A stretch of DNA of 55,537 nt, from NCBI GenBank assembly GCA_937957685.1, contig CALGAO010000051.1:1-55537 (forward strand), given 5' to 3'. The first letter of the stretch is position 1; every line of letters starts with the position of its first letter. Below, one piece after another: positions 1-8,553 of this stretch. The DNA comes from an uncultured Paenibacillaceae bacterium. GTDB lineage: Bacteria; Bacillota; Bacilli; Paenibacillales; DA-C8. The notes beneath the pieces were generated by a model that was not told the origin of the DNA, did no database searches, and saw only the letters and a program-made list of their open reading frames with translations. Position numbers and translations under genes: made by a program.

Positions 1-19
1 TAGGGAAGGAAGATTGGAT

Positions 20-1501
20 ATGAAAGTTGACCATATCATCGTCCAGGCAGGGGGTAAAGGAACCAGACTGGAGCACCTCACAGCCAATAAGCCCAAGGCG
101 ATTGTTCCTGTTGAAAACCTGCCGATGATCTTTCATCTGTTCCGAAAGTTTCCGGAGAAGAGATATATCATCATCGCAGACTACAAAAAAGAGGTGTTGA
201 GAGCCTATCTGGAAAGTTTCGCCGATGTGAAATATCAGGTCGTGGACGCCGAAGGCACAGGCACCTGCAGCGGGGTGAAACAGGCGGTGGATCTTGTGCC
301 GGAGGGCGAACCCTTCATGCTGATATGGTCAGATCTGATCCTGTCCGATCAGTTTCAAATGCCCGAGGAGGACCGGCATTATATTGGCATCTCCCAGACG
401 TTCCCGTGCCGTTGGAAGTATGAGAATGGCGAGTTTGTGGAGGAGCGGAGCGAAGAGTACGGGGTGGCGGGCCTGTTCGTGTTCCGCAACAAGGAGTGCC
501 TGAAGGAGCTTCCGCCAAGCGGGGAATTCGTGCGCTGGCTGAAAGGGAGGAACATTCGTTTCGAACCCCTGGGGCTGGCCGGCACGAGAGAATTCGGAAC
601 GCTGAGCGAATATGCCAGGGTCAATGCCATAAAGACGCGGCCATTTAACAAAATGACCATGAATGACGATATTGTTATTAAAGAGCCTGTGGACAAGCAG
701 GGCCATGAACTGGCCAAGCGGGAAGTCCAATGGTACAAGTATGCGTCCGAAAACGGCATTCAGGCGATCCCGAGGATCGTCAGCTATGAGCCGCTCACCA
801 TGGAGCGTATCGACGGGCACAACATCTATGAAATGGAAGCGGACAGAGAGGTGCTGGGGAGAATCGTGGATGCGCTGAAGGAACTGCATCGCGTGAAGAC
901 CGTGCCTGCGGATGCCTTCAGCACGAAGGATGCCTATTACGGCAAAACCATGAAACGCCTGGACAAGATCCGTGACCTTGTGCCCTTCGCCGATCAGCGG
1001 ATCATCACGGTGAACGGACGTGAATGCCGCAACGTTTTCTTCTATCGAAGAGAGTTTGAAAGGCTGCTTGACGGGCTGCATTGTGAGCATTTCACGTTCA
1101 TCCATGGCGACTGCACCTTCTCCAATCTGATGCTGAGAAAGAACGGAGATCCTGTCTTCATCGATCCGCGGGGATACTTCGGGCATACAGAACTGTACGG
1201 CGACCCGGATTATGATTGGGCGAAGCTGTATTATTCCATAGTGGGCAATTACGATCCGTTTAACCTGAAGGAGTTCAGGCTGTCCATCGGTGACCAGGGG
1301 GTTCAGCTGGAGATCGGATCCAATGGCTGGGAGCATCTGGAGAGAGACTTCTTCCAATTGGTGGAGGCGGAGGAGAGAAGGATCAAGCTGATCCACGCGG
1401 TTATCTGGCTTTCTCTGACCACCTATGCCTGGCAGGATTATGACAGCATTTGCGGCGCGTTTTATAACGGCCTATATTATCTGGAGGAGTGTTGGTCTTG
1501 A
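20..1501 (+). CDS. Bifunctional sugar nucleotidyltransferase / APH-type kinase
   Basis: This 493-residue protein fuses two enzymes. Residues about 1-215 form a nucleotidyltransferase domain with the signature GGKGTRL (residues 11-17) followed by a conserved NKPK. Residues about 220-493 resemble an aminoglycoside/choline-kinase-type phosphotransferase, with HGDCTFSNL near residue 361 as the catalytic loop and IDPRG near 381 as the metal-binding motif. One chain could therefore phosphorylate a small sugar or alcohol and then activate it as a nucleotide derivative; the substrate is not evident. The ATG at 20 is preferred because it sits at normal distance from AGGGAAGGAAG; an in-frame TTG at 14 is an alternative. 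It is the first gene in view of a cluster with overlapping genes, and bases 1-3 (TAG) may be the stop of an upstream gene. Domain calls are firm, the substrate is unknown. Confidence 0.85.
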   Translation: MKVDHIIVQAGGKGTRLEHLTANKPKAIVPVENLPMIFHLFRKFPEKRYIIIADYKKEVLRAYLESFADVKYQVVDAEGTGTCSGVKQAVDLVPEGEPFMLIWSDLILSDQFQMPEEDRHYIGISQTFPCRWKYENGEFVEERSEEYGVAGLFVFRNKECLKELPPSGEFVRWLKGRNIRFEPLGLAGTREFGTLSEYARVNAIKTRPFNKMTMNDDIVIKEPVDKQGHELAKREVQWYKYASENGIQAIPRIVSYEPLTMERIDGHNIYEMEADREVLGRIVDALKELHRVKTVPADAFSTKDAYYGKTMKRLDKIRDLVPFADQRIITVNGRECRNVFFYRREFERLLDGLHCEHFTFIHGDCTFSNLMLRKNGDPVFIDPRGYFGHTELYGDPDYDWAKLYYSIVGNYDPFNLKEFRLSIGDQGVQLEIGSNGWEHLERDFFQLVEAEERRIKLIHAVIWLSLTTYAWQDYDSICGAFYNGLYYLEECWS

Positions 1502-2088
1502 GTCAAGCCTATTTTGCCAATTTCATATCACAGATCGACAACACCTTCGCCAATCTGGATGAAGGGCAGTTTGTCGCCTTGCTGGATGATTGTGAGAAGG
1601 TTCTCCGCAGCGGCGGCAAGATCGTAGCCTCGGGCCTGGGCAAGAACGTGCCAATCTGTGAGAAGTTTGTCGGGACGATGAATTCCCTGGGACTGGAAAG
1701 CGCCTTTTTGCATACGAATACCGCCATGCATGGGGATGTTGGGTTGATCAAGGAGAACGATCTGGTCATGATCCTGTCGAAGAGCGGAAGCACCGCGGAA
1801 AGCTGTTTATTCGCCGAATACATTCGTGACTGGAAGGTGGAGAAATGGCTGATCTCCTTTAACGATGGCGGGAAATTGGCCAGGATGCTGGACAAAAAGC
1901 TGCTGCTGACCCTTGAGCATGAGGGAGACCCGTGGGATATCGTCCCGATCAATTCCTCTTCCTGCTATCTGATCCTGCTGCAGGGACTGGCCTTGCATCT
2001 GGCAGAACGACTGGGGGTCACGCTGAAGGATTTCAAGCGCAATCATCCAGGCGGCGCGATCGGAGTGAAGCTGAGCCATGTCTCATAG
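1498..2088 (+). CDS. SIS-domain sugar-phosphate isomerase, KdsD-like
   Basis: A 196-residue single SIS domain. The segments GLGKN, SKSGSTAE and HPGGAIG line up with the phosphosugar-binding loops and the HPGGALG-type motif of arabinose-5-phosphate isomerases (KdsD/GutQ). The CBS pair found in full-length KdsD is absent, so this is a minimal form. By family it would interconvert an aldose phosphate and a ketose phosphate. Here it may supply the aldehyde that the downstream aldolase (5422-6447) extends; this link is inferred from context. The TTG at 1498 is chosen: it overlaps the upstream stop by four bases and lies eight bases after GGAGGAG. A GTG at 1489 is in frame but overlaps the ribosome-binding site. 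The neighbouring HAD gene starts inside its 3' end, so the two are translationally coupled. Confidence 0.85.
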   Translation: MSQAYFANFISQIDNTFANLDEGQFVALLDDCEKVLRSGGKIVASGLGKNVPICEKFVGTMNSLGLESAFLHTNTAMHGDVGLIKENDLVMILSKSGSTAESCLFAEYIRDWKVEKWLISFNDGGKLARMLDKKLLLTLEHEGDPWDIVPINSSSCYLILLQGLALHLAERLGVTLKDFKRNHPGGAIGVKLSHVS

Positions 2089-2455
2089 ATTAACGCTGTC
2101 CCCGCTGGGGCATACCTGGTTGCTGGATCTGGACGGCACCCTGGTCAAGCATAACGGTTACAGGACGGACGGACAGGATACCTGGCTCGAGGGGGCCCTG
2201 GAGTTCCTGAAGAGCATCCCGGAAGGAGACATGGTGGTGTTCGTGACTTCACGAAGGGAGGAATACCGGGAAGTTACGGAACGGTTCCTCAGAGACCATG
2301 GGGTTCGTTACGACCATATCCTCTTTAATGCGCCCTATGGAGAGAGAATCCTGGTGAATGACCGCAAGCCCAGCGGGCTGGACACGGCGTTTGCGTTGCA
2401 GATGGAACGGGACCGGTTTGAGGGGATTGAAGTGGAGGTAGATGAACAGCTGTGA
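2078..2455 (+). CDS. HAD-family hydrolase, small
   Basis: A 125-residue HAD-superfamily protein with motif I DLDGTLV near residue 17, motif II in VTSRREE near residue 58, and a late motif in VNDRKPSG near residue 95. It lacks a cap domain insertion, so it resembles the small HADs that accompany nucleotidyl- and phosphosugar genes in polysaccharide loci. The likely role is removing or inspecting a phosphate on a sugar intermediate; the substrate cannot be read from the sequence. It overlaps the SIS gene by 11 bases and its TGA overlaps the GTG of the next gene, which places it firmly in the same operon. It is the first of two HAD proteins here; the second (8002-8553) is of KdsC type, so this one probably acts on a different intermediate. 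Confidence 0.8.
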   Translation: MSHRLTLSPLGHTWLLDLDGTLVKHNGYRTDGQDTWLEGALEFLKSIPEGDMVVFVTSRREEYREVTERFLRDHGVRYDHILFNAPYGERILVNDRKPSGLDTAFALQMERDRFEGIEVEVDEQL

Positions 2456-4770
2456 ACAAGCATGATGCTGGCAGTGTCAATCAGGAGGCAACGGGCGCCA
2501 TGGCAAGTCCCCCTGTTTTTTATCTCAAGATCAACCTGAATACCGACTTCGCCGTTGCATGCTTTCAGCACTGGACCCGGATCGTGGAAGCGTGCGGAGC
2601 GGATTACTATATCGTCTGCGACAATGAGGCACTGAAGAACCGGGTGATCCATGAGCGAAACAAGGACAGGTTTATCCCCAGTTCGGTGAAGGCCAGGCGG
2701 CTGCTGAGACATATTGTGGTTTCGCATTGGCTGAACGCGGGAGCGGCTTTGCTGACGCCTTTTCTTCATGCCAGGGAGAAGGGCTACAGAAGCTTCTGGA
2801 ACATCGACGCCGACGACACCGTGATGTGCGCCGAGGCGATGAGGTGCGCGGATATGCTGAGGCAGGTGCAGGAGCATGCGGACCGGAGCGATGTGGACTG
2901 CTTCAGCCTGGACATGCACAGCAGCGCGTTTGAGCGGTTTTATCCGTATTGGACCTTTGGTGTTTGCTACTGCAAGACAGACATGGATTATGTTTCCAAA
3001 TTACTTGGATTTAATGATTTTTTTGACCGGTTGGGTCTGAAACGAGACGATCTGTTTGACAACAATCTGGATGAGGTCTTCAGCATTTTGGGCAAGCACT
3101 CGCAGATCAGGACCGGGACTTTTTATATCGAGAATCTGGTTTTCAGGCACAGTGATTTTGCCATTCATTATTGCAAAGATGGAAGATTTCATTATCGAAA
3201 TGTATCGCAATTTACCAAAGCTTTGTGGAGATTGAAGGATGAAGAGATCAGGAACGGACTGCCGATCCCTGAACGATTCGTGAAGTTCGACTTCGGACTC
3301 TCTCTGGAGGAAAGCCTGGCTTTCCTGGAGAGCCGGCCGGTTTTCCATCAATTTGAGGGCAGACAGATCCTCGATCTTCCCTTGGACTTCATCTCCGAGA
3401 AAATCCGTGAAGGCAAGAAAAAACTGGTGTTGTTCGGGGCGGGCAAGGATGGCCTGAGAGCTTTGAACACCTTACGGGCCTATGAGATTGAGCCTCATGC
3501 TTTCTGTGACAACTCCGCCAACATGACGGGCAAGGAGGTTCAGGGCGTCAAGGTCATCAGCTTCGGGCAGCTGAAGGCGCTCAGCCTTGAAGAAGAGGTC
3601 CTTGTGCTGATCACAACTTCGAGGTTTTATTATGAGGTCAGGAAGCAATTATCCTCCATTCCTGTTCAGGTATTGAACCCGTTCAGCGCCGCAAGCCTCC
3701 ATATCCGCAAGCATTTTGCAAGGACCTTCAAGCTGTTTGTCCATAATCAACAGACACCCATCTATCTTTGGGGAGACTATCGTTGGTTTGTGGATATCAA
3801 TAACTTCTATAAAGATATTTTGAAATATGACCTGCTGGCGGACATTCAGGGCTTTATCGAGTCGGAGGATCTGCCGCAGGAATGCAAAGAGCAATTTTCG
3901 TGCATTCCCCTGGACGAGCTGCCGGAGGATGCCTTTGTCGTGATCTCAACCGAGGCTCCGTCTTATCTGGAAAAGCAGAGGGAGATGCTGCGGCGAGGCA
4001 AGATCAACAATTACCATTTCATCCTGGGCTTTGAGCTGGAGTTCGCTTTCAAGCGGGTGCTCTACTCGTCGACACGGAGATTCCAGAATTACTATAACGG
4101 AGGCAGATGCTTCATCATCGGCAACGGGCCTTCTCTCACGCTCGAGGATCTGGAGACGCTCAGGAAAAACAACGAAGTCGTTTTTGTATCCAACAATTTC
4201 TACCGGTGGTTTGACAGAACCGCCCTGCGTCCGGATTTTTACTTTATCTGGGATGTTCTGGATGTGCAAGCGGAGAACGTACTGCAGAACGAGCAGATGA
4301 ACTTTATGGTGCCCATCCATTTCAGAAGCGAGATGCTGAAGAAAGTCCAACATGTTTATTTCTTCGAGATCTCTCCGTGGGTGCAGTACGATTATTATCC
4401 GTACAAGCCATTTTTCTCGGAGGACCTGCCCCTTGTGTACGAGGCGGGCTCCATCAGCTATATCATGCTGCAGATGGCGGTGAACATGGGCTTTACGGAG
4501 ATCTACTTCCTCGGGATGGACAATGATTTCCCGATCGTGGTCAAGCATGACGGATCGGTCATCATCGATGAGAAAGTGCAACACCATTTCTATGATCAGA
4601 AATTGAGACTGACCACGTACAACAAGGACATGTTTGAGGCCGAGTACGCCTACGCCAGAGACTATTGCAAGCAAAAGGGCGTTCATATCTACAACGCTAC
4701 ACGAGGAGGAAAGCTGGAAGTATTCGAACGCGTGGATTTTGACCGCTTGTTTCCGGCTGAGGACAAATGA
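2452..4770 (+). CDS. Large multidomain protein with C-terminal DUF115/MptE- and GT42-like domain
   Basis: A 772-residue protein in three parts. Residues about 20-300 look like a GT-A-type glycosyltransferase region (it contains DADDT), though this is tentative. Residues about 320-425 are a Rossmann-like segment with VLFGAGKDG, similar to the nucleotide-binding domain of PglD-like proteins. Residues about 550-765 begin with FIIGNGPSL and contain YEAGSISY and FLGMDNDF, matching DUF115/MptE-like proteins and the GNGPSL loop of GT42 sialyltransferases. Motility-accessory Maf proteins that transfer nonulosonic acids to flagellin carry the same domain. The protein is therefore a candidate transferase for the CMP-sugar made by its neighbours; this is inference. 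GTG 2452 overlaps the upstream stop; an ATG at 2500 preceded by AGGAGG (2483-2488) is a strong alternative start. Confidence 0.75.
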   Translation: MNKHDAGSVNQEATGAMASPPVFYLKINLNTDFAVACFQHWTRIVEACGADYYIVCDNEALKNRVIHERNKDRFIPSSVKARRLLRHIVVSHWLNAGAALLTPFLHAREKGYRSFWNIDADDTVMCAEAMRCADMLRQVQEHADRSDVDCFSLDMHSSAFERFYPYWTFGVCYCKTDMDYVSKLLGFNDFFDRLGLKRDDLFDNNLDEVFSILGKHSQIRTGTFYIENLVFRHSDFAIHYCKDGRFHYRNVSQFTKALWRLKDEEIRNGLPIPERFVKFDFGLSLEESLAFLESRPVFHQFEGRQILDLPLDFISEKIREGKKKLVLFGAGKDGLRALNTLRAYEIEPHAFCDNSANMTGKEVQGVKVISFGQLKALSLEEEVLVLITTSRFYYEVRKQLSSIPVQVLNPFSAASLHIRKHFARTFKLFVHNQQTPIYLWGDYRWFVDINNFYKDILKYDLLADIQGFIESEDLPQECKEQFSCIPLDELPEDAFVVISTEAPSYLEKQREMLRRGKINNYHFILGFELEFAFKRVLYSSTRRFQNYYNGGRCFIIGNGPSLTLEDLETLRKNNEVVFVSNNFYRWFDRTALRPDFYFIWDVLDVQAENVLQNEQMNFMVPIHFRSEMLKKVQHVYFFEISPWVQYDYYPYKPFFSEDLPLVYEAGSISYIMLQMAVNMGFTEIYFLGMDNDFPIVVKHDGSVIIDEKVQHHFYDQKLRLTTYNKDMFEAEYAYARDYCKQKGVHIYNATRGGKLEVFERVDFDRLFPAEDK

Positions 4771-5435
4771 TGAGAATCGTGGCTGTCGTTCCGATCAAAC
4801 TCAACAATGAGCGCTTGCCAGGCAAAAATACCAAACTGTTGGGGGGCAAGCCCCTCATTCAATATATCCTTGAATCGCTGAACGCCGTGGCCGAGATCGA
4901 CGAGAAATATGTCTATTGCAGCGATCGATCGGTGTGCGACTATCTGATCGAAGGGATCCGCTTCTTGCAGCGCCCGGACTATCTGGATCTGCCCACCTCC
5001 AATTTCTCGCAGATTTTTGCGGAGTTCAGCAGCCTGGTCAAGGCCGATATCTATGTCTATGCGCATGCCACCGCCCCCTTTGTGAGGGCGGAGACCATTC
5101 GCAAGGGCATTCAGGCCGTGGCTTCAGGCGCGTATGATTCGGCCTTTTGCGCCGAGCGGCTTCAGGACTTTATCTGGCATCAGGGCGAGCCGCTGAACTT
5201 TCAAGCAGAGAACATCCCTCGCAGTCAGGATCTGCCTGTCTATTATCGTGAAACTTCAGGAGTGTATGTATTTAACAGGGAAGTGTTCGAGCAACACCAC
5301 CGCCGCATAGGAAGAAAACCTCTGATCCTGGAGGTTGGCTATCGTGAGGCCGTTGACATCAACACGCCTCAGGATTTTCAGCTGGCGGAATGTCTGCTGC
5401 ATTTCAGGGAGGGAGATCCGGGTGAACAAGTATAA
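4767..5435 (+). CDS. CMP-ulosonate (acylneuraminate-type) cytidylyltransferase
   Basis: A 222-residue protein of the NeuA/PseF/KdsB cytidylyltransferase family. The N-terminus IVAVVPIKLNNERLPGKNTK is the nucleotide-binding loop of that family, and SDRS, TAPFVRAETI and VDINTPQDF follow the expected order. Enzymes of this family transfer CMP from CTP to the anomeric hydroxyl of a 2-keto-3-deoxy sugar acid such as Neu5Ac, pseudaminate or KDO. Its presence strongly suggests that the cluster makes such a sugar, although no NeuB, PseI or KdsA synthase is visible in the window. The start overlaps the previous stop (ATGA); a second ATG three bases later is equally usable. Its 3' end overlaps the aldolase gene by 14 bases. 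The exact sugar is not determinable here. Confidence 0.85.
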   Translation: MMRIVAVVPIKLNNERLPGKNTKLLGGKPLIQYILESLNAVAEIDEKYVYCSDRSVCDYLIEGIRFLQRPDYLDLPTSNFSQIFAEFSSLVKADIYVYAHATAPFVRAETIRKGIQAVASGAYDSAFCAERLQDFIWHQGEPLNFQAENIPRSQDLPVYYRETSGVYVFNREVFEQHHRRIGRKPLILEVGYREAVDINTPQDFQLAECLLHFREGDPGEQV

Positions 5436-6447
5436 CTTGCTTGATTGTACGCTTCGCGACGGCAGCTATATCACCGGAGGGGAGTTTCCCGATCACGCCA
5501 TTCGTGATATTATCCGGACTTTGATTGACGCGAATCTGGATTTCGTGGAGGTTGGATATCTGAACAGCACCAAGCCTTATCGCGGCAACTCCACGCACTT
5601 TGACAGCATCTCCCGCATCGCCGAGTATCTTCCGGCTGATCGCAGGAACACGATGCTGTTCGCCATGGTTGACGTGGATCAATTCAGGCTGGAGGACTTT
5701 ACTCCCTATGACGGGACATCGGTGGATGGCATACGGATCGTGTTCTACAAGCATCAGATCCAGGAAGCCATCCGATACGCCAAGGCTGTCAACGAGTCGG
5801 GGTATAAGCTGTTTATGCAGCCGATGGTCACCATCGATTATTCGATGAGCGAATATTCCTCCCTGTGTGATGAGCTGATGAAGCTGAATCCCGCCGGCAT
5901 CTCCATCGTCGACAGCTTCGGATACATGACGCCGGGGGATTTCCGCAAGTATTTCAAGATCCTGGACAATCTGGCTCCCGAAGAGGTGATCATCGGGTTT
6001 CATTCCCATCAGAACATGAACCTTGCCCTTCCGGTTGCTGTTGATGTGTTTGAATATTCCACGTCCAGAAGACTGGTGGTTGACTGCTCCTTGCTCGGCA
6101 TGGGACGGGGCGCCGGCAATTTGCAAACCGAACTCGTGGCCAATTATTATAACAATTTCTTCGTGCCCAAGTACGATCTGGCGGAGATCATGCGGCTGGT
6201 GAACGACTATATCATGCCGATCAAGGAGCAGAAAGAATGGGGCTACACCCCCTATTATTTCCTGACGGCCTATAACGGTTGTCATCCGAATTACGCGGCT
6301 TTTGTGCTGGAGAATCACCAGATGAGCCTGACGGACTTCGCTGCTTACCTGAAGACCGTTCCGCCTGAGATGAGGACGAAGTGCCGCAGACCTTACGTGG
6401 AAGAGCTGTATCAGCAATATATCCAAGCAAAGGAGTCAAGGGCGTGA
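5422..6447 (+). CDS. DRE-TIM (HMGL/DmpG-like) aldolase
   Basis: A 341-residue TIM-barrel metal-dependent aldolase. LLDCTLRDGS near the N-terminus is the DRE-TIM signature, with the catalytic Arg and metal-binding Asp, and GFHSHQN near residue 193 supplies the two metal-binding His. GMGRGAGN near residue 230 is the conserved glycine loop. The closest characterised type is 4-hydroxy-2-oxovalerate aldolase, which uses pyruvate enolate and an aldehyde. In this context it may join pyruvate to a sugar aldehyde to give a 2-keto-3-deoxy sugar acid, the kind of substrate the preceding cytidylyltransferase activates; this is inference. GTG 5422 is chosen because it follows GGGAGGGAG and places the signature at the usual distance from the N-terminus. 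A longer reading from 5335 lies inside the upstream gene and is rejected. Confidence 0.85.
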   Translation: MNKYNLLDCTLRDGSYITGGEFPDHAIRDIIRTLIDANLDFVEVGYLNSTKPYRGNSTHFDSISRIAEYLPADRRNTMLFAMVDVDQFRLEDFTPYDGTSVDGIRIVFYKHQIQEAIRYAKAVNESGYKLFMQPMVTIDYSMSEYSSLCDELMKLNPAGISIVDSFGYMTPGDFRKYFKILDNLAPEEVIIGFHSHQNMNLALPVAVDVFEYSTSRRLVVDCSLLGMGRGAGNLQTELVANYYNNFFVPKYDLAEIMRLVNDYIMPIKEQKEWGYTPYYFLTAYNGCHPNYAAFVLENHQMSLTDFAAYLKTVPPEMRTKCRRPYVEELYQQYIQAKESRA

Positions 6448-8018
6448 AGTATGGACTTTGGTATTACAAGCATACGCACAATATCGGCGACGATGTATGG
6501 GCCTATGCCCAGTCATTGTTCTATCCGCGCATCGATTATCTGATCGACAACACGGAGGTTTACAAGTTCAAATCGGATGACGATGAAGAGGTGGCCACGA
6601 TCGTGGCTGCCTTTGTCGAACCGTACAACCGTGAATATACATTCATGCCGCCCGCGAACCTGATTCCCCTCTTTGTCAGCTCCTATTTCCGGCCGACGAT
6701 GTGGGAGTTCCTGCAACAGGATGCCATAAGGGCTTATATGAAGGCCTTTGAACCGATCGGTTGCCGCACCCGCGAACAGGCTAACCTCTTCAAGGAGATG
6801 GGAATCGATGCCTATTTCAGCGGCTGTATCTCCCTGACTCTTCCCAATCTGCACAAGCCGAAGGACAGGTATATCTGCTGTGTTGATGTGCCTGATCATG
6901 TGGTTGAGTATGTGAAACGCAAGGTTGGCGATCGCTTCGAGATCCGGGTGATGACCCACGACGTTCCAAATGTTGAAGAGCATGCGAACATGAGCATTGA
7001 GGAACGATTTGACATCGTCAGGAACTGCATCGAGATCTATGCCAGCGCCCATTGCGTGATCACCAGCAGACTTCACGCGGCTCTGCCATGTCTGACACAG
7101 GATACGCCCGTTCTTCTGGCCACCACCAGGGAACGCTCGGTTGGCGTCAACGATATGGAAAGTCGTCTGAAAGACTTCTTCCCTCTGGTGCATCATTGCT
7201 ATTACGATGATTTTCTGCTTGATCAGGTGGATTATGATTTTGTCCATCCTCCATGCAATTCCGATGACTATCTCGTGTACAAGGAAATCCTGGAAAAAAG
7301 GTGCAAGGATTTCATCCGGGATTGCGAGCAGGGGCGCGTGACCAGGAAAGCACCGTTCACGGAGCGGCAGAGAGCGGAGGCCATGATCGAGATCCTGCAG
7401 AGGAAAGTCGTGCAACTTAAACAGGTGATTGACGCCAAGAATGCCAAGATCCGGAATCAGAAAGAACATATCCTTCAGGTGCAGGATAGATTGCTGAAGC
7501 ATGAAAGCTTCAACGTGTGGGAGGGCGTGGAATATTTCGGCAATTGGGAAGGGCGGTCAAAGGCGATGAGCAAATATATCTCGCCTGACTGTCGTTCTCT
7601 TGTCGACCTGGGCTGCGGCGAGATGCACATCAGGCGGTATCTGAACCCGACCATCCAATATTATGGCTGTGATTACAAGAAACGCGACGATGAGACCATC
7701 GTGTGCGACCTGGCCACCGGAGAATTCCCGGATGTTCATGCCGACACCATCTTTATCGCCGGGGTATTGGAATATCTGGTCAACTGGAAGGATGTCCTGA
7801 AGAAGTCCGCCGAATACTGCAGCCAGATCGTGATGAGCTATTCAACGACGGAAGCTGCGCCGGTTCGCGATTCGATCTGGGTGACTTCGATCGCCGAAGC
7901 GGAGATTACCGATCACATGGATCAGCTTGGCTTCCGTCTGATGGACAGGGAAGTATACAACACGTCTGTCATTTTTAACTTCATGAAGAAGATGGAAGCC
8001 GATGAACAAGCGCGGTGA
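6444..8018 (+). CDS. Polysaccharide pyruvyltransferase-like / SAM methyltransferase fusion
   Basis: A 524-residue two-enzyme protein. Residues about 1-300 match the polysaccharide pyruvyltransferase family (HNIGDDVWAYAQSL at the N-terminus; ITSRLHAALP in the GT-B-like C-terminal half). Residues about 309-352 are a charged, heptad-like coiled coil. Residues about 370-524 are a class I methyltransferase with VDLGCGEMH as the SAM-binding loop and an acidic strand end in YYGCDYK. It could decorate the same glycan with pyruvate ketal and a methyl group, but the family also includes members with other activities. GTG 6444 follows AAGGAG and overlaps the aldolase stop. An upstream ATG at 6381 is inside the aldolase gene and gives residues that do not fit the family. 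Pyruvylated wall polymers are the ligands of SLH domains, and an SLH amidase lies at 22664-24064, but that link is only suggestive. Confidence 0.8.
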   Translation: MKYGLWYYKHTHNIGDDVWAYAQSLFYPRIDYLIDNTEVYKFKSDDDEEVATIVAAFVEPYNREYTFMPPANLIPLFVSSYFRPTMWEFLQQDAIRAYMKAFEPIGCRTREQANLFKEMGIDAYFSGCISLTLPNLHKPKDRYICCVDVPDHVVEYVKRKVGDRFEIRVMTHDVPNVEEHANMSIEERFDIVRNCIEIYASAHCVITSRLHAALPCLTQDTPVLLATTRERSVGVNDMESRLKDFFPLVHHCYYDDFLLDQVDYDFVHPPCNSDDYLVYKEILEKRCKDFIRDCEQGRVTRKAPFTERQRAEAMIEILQRKVVQLKQVIDAKNAKIRNQKEHILQVQDRLLKHESFNVWEGVEYFGNWEGRSKAMSKYISPDCRSLVDLGCGEMHIRRYLNPTIQYYGCDYKKRDDETIVCDLATGEFPDVHADTIFIAGVLEYLVNWKDVLKKSAEYCSQIVMSYSTTEAAPVRDSIWVTSIAEAEITDHMDQLGFRLMDREVYNTSVIFNFMKKMEADEQAR

Positions 8019-8553
8019 CAGACCTATGAGAACCATTAAAGTGCTTGTGATGGACGTTGACGGAACTCTGACGGACGGCAAACTCTATATCGGCGAGAAC
8101 GGAGAAGTGATGAAGGCCTTCCATGTCAAGGATGGATATGGCATCAGGGATCTGTTGCCCGCCTATCGCGTGCAGCCGGTCGTGATCACCGGACGAACCT
8201 CGGAGATCGTCAGGAAGCGTTGCGACGAGCTGGGCATTCATTATCTGTACCAGGGAGTGAAGGACAAGGCCGCATGCCTTGCGAAATTCGTGGAAGAGAT
8301 GAGGCTGTCCTACGAGGAAGTCGCGTGTATAGGCGATGATGACAACGACCTGCAGATCATGGGGAGATGCGGCCTGATCGGCTGTCCGAATGATGCTTCC
8401 GAAAGGATCAAGGGCATCGCCCATTTCATATCGTCGAGAAACGGGGGGGACGGAGCGGTCCGTGAGTTCATTGAATGGATGGCGGCAAATGGATGCTTTG
8501 ATGAAGGACATGGTTGCTTGCAGGAACAGATGGATGGCCCAGGGGCTGGATGA
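8002..8553 (+). CDS. KdsC-like HAD phosphatase
   Basis: A 183-residue HAD protein of the KdsC / NeuA C-terminal phosphatase type. Motif I is MDVDGTLTDG (residues 17-26), motif II is in VITGRTS, the conserved Lys is in QGVKDK, and motif IV is IGDDDNDLQIM. The family is capless and tetrameric and removes the phosphate from 8- or 9-phospho-ulosonic acids. Together with the cytidylyltransferase and the KdsD-like isomerase this gives three of the four activities of a KDO-type pathway. ATG 8002 follows GGAAG; an ATG at 8026 would remove eight residues and leave the motifs intact, so the start is uncertain. The gene overlaps the end of the preceding gene by 17 bases and the start of the next. Confidence 0.88.
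   Translation: MNKRGDRPMRTIKVLVMDVDGTLTDGKLYIGENGEVMKAFHVKDGYGIRDLLPAYRVQPVVITGRTSEIVRKRCDELGIHYLYQGVKDKAACLAKFVEEMRLSYEEVACIGDDDNDLQIMGRCGLIGCPNDASERIKGIAHFISSRNGGDGAVREFIEWMAANGCFDEGHGCLQEQMDGPGAG

Noticed and set aside
329..1396. Long minus-strand frame opposite the first gene
   Set aside because: It lacks any family motif and is His/Arg-rich, as expected for the shadow of a GC-biased real gene on the + strand.
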